From Lachnospiraceae bacterium (GTDB lineage Bacteria > Bacillota > Clostridia > Lachnospirales > Lachnospiraceae), in assembly GCA_017448245.1 (NCBI GenBank), contig JAFSLV010000047.1, forward strand, positions 23,616 through 87,615: DNA of 64,000 nt. The letters run 5' to 3'. Shown piece after piece: positions 62,049 through 64,000 of the stretch. Numbering within the stretch: position 1 is the first letter of the stretch; each line of letters starts with the position of its first letter. The notes beneath the pieces were generated by a model, which saw only the letters and a program-made list of their open reading frames with translations, had not been told where the DNA came from and did not search any database. The position numbers and the translations under genes were made by a program.

Positions 62049-64000
62049 TATACCGCCTCTGCACGAATCACGTCGATCGTATTTTGTGCGTTAATCTTAC
62101 TCATGGAATACCACATAGTCAAACCCGTGATCGCATAGACCGCTGTAACGGCAATCAAAATCGCGACAAGAGGAAGCCGGTAGCCCATGTCAAACTGTTC
62201 GCTGAAAACAGAGTAGAGCAGATAAGACAGTACCGTACCAAGCGGGACGCCGAACGCGAGTGATCTGGTGCCATAAAGTGCGCTTTCCAAAAAGATCATC
62301 CGGCGAAACTGTGACGAGGTCATTCCGACGGATTTCAGCATGGCGAATTCGCGCGCCCGTAAAAGCATGTTGGTCGTGATCGCATTAAACACGTTGGTGA
62401 CGCCGATCAGGGTTATGACAATAATGAATCCGTACAGAAAAATATTGACGACCAGCAAAAGCCGCTGTTCCTGTGCAGCGCTTCCTGCAATGTTATATAC
62501 GAAGATTCCCGAATACAGGTCATTTTCACTTCTAAGCCGCATCAGCTCACGTTCCATTTCATCCGGCTTTTCCGTATGGATGTGCATGTTGTAAAGCCGC
62601 GCCCTGCTTAGAAGATCATCTTCTTTTCCGTAATCCTCCGAGACAAAAATCACACCGCCCTGATAAAAAATGCCTTCCGACCCCATCGGCAGATCGGACA
62701 TCTCCGTTCGGTACTCCGTGATTCCGATCGCAAGCATATCGGGAGTCTCTTCATTATCCGCGGAAGGGATTTCATACAGAATCTCATCCCCCGGGGAAAT
62801 CGCTTCGTAAAATCTGCAGATCGTCCGTTTTCCGCTGCCCGGTTCTATCGCCATTCCATAGTCAACAAGGATTGCTGCCTGCTCTAAGTTTTTCGTGACC
62901 CCGAACCGTTTTGCATAGATCTCGAAATAATCGCGGTTCAGGAAGATAAGCAGCGCCATTTCCTTTCCTTCCGCATCCTTGTCTTCCTGTGCGAATGACG
63001 TTCCGTACCGCATGGTATCCCACCGCAGTGTCATTCCATATTCGTAATTGTAGTGTTCAGGCGTCAGGTTGAAACGCCCTGCAATATCCTGATACGTTTC
63101 GGGAGAATCCGGAGAAGATACGACGAAATTATACGCGGCGTCCGCATATACGTTTCCCGCCGCGCGGGAGAGAGTTTCCGTAAACCAGAACATGGCAATG
63201 AAAACCGTCATGCTTACCACAAGGGATATCACCGTTGTACGATACTTTTTTCTGCTTCTGTGCAAACTGTTTGACGCAATGACGCCTCCTATGCCAAACA
63301 ATCGCTTTATCAGCTTCGGACTGCGCTTTTTCTTTTTGAAGTCTTTCGTCTCGTGGTTTCCCCGAATTGCTTCTATCGCGCTCACACGGCCCGCTCTTCT
63401 TGCGGGTATAAGGCAGGACAAAAATATTGTGACCACGGAAACCAGAACGGACACGATCATGGCAAGGGGGGATACACGGAACACAAAGCCCGTACGGAGC
63501 ACATCCCCGCCGATCAGCGCATCTGTTATCCACATCAGGATACGCACCGCAAACACACCCAGTAAAACGCCAAGGGGAATCCCCACCGCCCCCAGGAGAA
63601 AGCCCTCGTAAAGAACACTTTTTACGATCTGCTTTGATGTCGCACCAACGCTTGCAAGTATCCCGTATTGCCTTACCTTTTCGGAAACGGATATTTGGAA
63701 GCTGTTGCGGATAACGAAAACACTTGTCGCAAGGATGATCAAAATGATGATTGCCGCCAGCCGCTGCAGCACGCTCATAATCTCGTCCCTTGCCCCGCCC
63801 TCGTAATCAATCAGCGCTTTGTTTACTGTCATTCCGACACCGCTGTTCCCTTCATACAACTTCCGATACAATGCGTCCGCGCTTTCAAACGCCTTTGAAA
63901 CGGGGGAAAAGGTAACCGTTACATAGCACATTGCGTTAGCATCCGTTTCATTTTCATCGAAAGCTCCTCCTGTGACGGCCGTATAGCCCGGTGCCGTAAA
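62048..64000 (-). CDS. FtsX-like ABC permease, N-terminus cut by window edge
   Basis: At least 650 residues; the frame is still open at base 64000 (reads FTAPGYTAVTGGAF), so the true start is outside. Two FtsX-type blocks of four helices: one near the middle (LAAIIILIILATSVFVIRNSF onward) and one at the C-terminus (IFLYGFIIVITLIGVTNVFN...), with a ~220-residue external domain between them. MacB-like or Bce-like transporter. The following response regulator and kinase form a transporter-sensor set. The ATPase gene would be expected upstream of the window edge. Confidence 0.88.
   Translation of the reverse strand, partial: FTAPGYTAVTGGAFDENETDANAMCYVTVTFSPVSKAFESADALYRKLYEGNSGVGMTVNKALIDYEGGARDEIMSVLQRLAAIIILIILATSVFVIRNSFQISVSEKVRQYGILASVGATSKQIVKSVLYEGFLLGAVGIPLGVLLGVFAVRILMWITDALIGGDVLRTGFVFRVSPLAMIVSVLVSVVTIFLSCLIPARRAGRVSAIEAIRGNHETKDFKKKKRSPKLIKRLFGIGGVIASNSLHRSRKKYRTTVISLVVSMTVFIAMFWFTETLSRAAGNVYADAAYNFVVSSPDSPETYQDIAGRFNLTPEHYNYEYGMTLRWDTMRYGTSFAQEDKDAEGKEMALLIFLNRDYFEIYAKRFGVTKNLEQAAILVDYGMAIEPGSGKRTICRFYEAISPGDEILYEIPSADNEETPDMLAIGITEYRTEMSDLPMGSEGIFYQGGVIFVSEDYGKEDDLLSRARLYNMHIHTEKPDEMERELMRLRSENDLYSGIFVYNIAGSAAQEQRLLLVVNIFLYGFIIVITLIGVTNVFNAITTNMLLRAREFAMLKSVGMTSSQFRRMIFLESALYGTRSLAFGVPLGTVLSYLLYSVFSEQFDMGYRLPLVAILIAVTAVYAITGLTMWYSMSKINAQNTIDVIRAEAV

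Overview
The window reads as chromosome of an anaerobic, low-redox-potential Firmicute, most likely a Lachnospiraceae-type Clostridium relative. The reasons are a mecA adaptor, a SleB-type cell-wall hydrolase, pyruvate:ferredoxin oxidoreductase with a clostridial 2[4Fe-4S] ferredoxin, a class III ribonucleotide reductase, EtfAB, a DUF1576 protein and a BirA-regulated bioY. Base composition is moderately GC-rich and even. I see no rRNA, tRNA, CRISPR array, insertion sequence or prophage. Both ends cut a gene: a large exported protein at the left and an FtsX-like permease at the right.

Layout, left to right. 1-11 kb: a partial exported protein, a DUF402 protein, a minus-strand operon (GH18 protein, Sua5-type threonylcarbamoyl-AMP synthase, upp, dCMP deaminase, coiled-coil SleB hydrolase), then mecA plus a phosphodiester-glycosidase protein on the plus strand. 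11-25.3 kb: one long minus-strand operon. It starts with a Crp/Fnr regulator and a small histidine-rich exported protein, continues with eleven membrane subunits of a Mrp/Mbh-like ion-translocating complex, and ends with a DUF1576 membrane protein; a beta-carbonic anhydrase follows. 25.5-29.7 kb: pyruvate:ferredoxin oxidoreductase and a ferredoxin, divergent from a shared promoter region. 29.7-34.9 kb: the rpsF-ssb-rpsR-gdpP-rplI-dnaB operon.

35-43.6 kb: a decayed glycerate-kinase fragment, a D-2-hydroxyacid dehydrogenase, an S1-domain protein with a sirtuin, then a sugar-acid operon (PfkB kinase, 6-phosphogluconate dehydrogenase, LarA-like protein, GntR/FCD regulator) with two GTCGAC palindromes at its promoter, and bioY with a BirA operator. 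43.6-50.8 kb: nrdD-nrdG with an acyl-ACP thioesterase, etfBA, and an iron-type alcohol dehydrogenase. 50.8-59.5 kb: a minus-strand run of trigger-factor-like lipoprotein, asnS, two tandem membrane EAL proteins, a GT2-GtrA fusion and a YlmD/PgeF protein. 59.6-64 kb: a small membrane protein, an internally deleted HicB-like protein, and a histidine kinase/response regulator/FtsX permease set.

The most unusual content is the 13-25 kb operon. It carries the Mbh-type membrane order (MrpE, F, G, MbhD-like, MbhE+MrpB fusion, MrpC) followed by five NuoL/M/N-like antiporter subunits, all keeping the TM5 Glu and TM7 Lys of proton channels. No hydrogenase, NuoH or NADH module is visible in the window. 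Two proteins of the operon carry long His/Asp/Glu-rich tracts. Its own Fnr-type regulator, the ferredoxin-reducing enzyme upstream and the carbonic anhydrase downstream suggest a link to redox, ion or CO2/bicarbonate homeostasis, but that link is inference.
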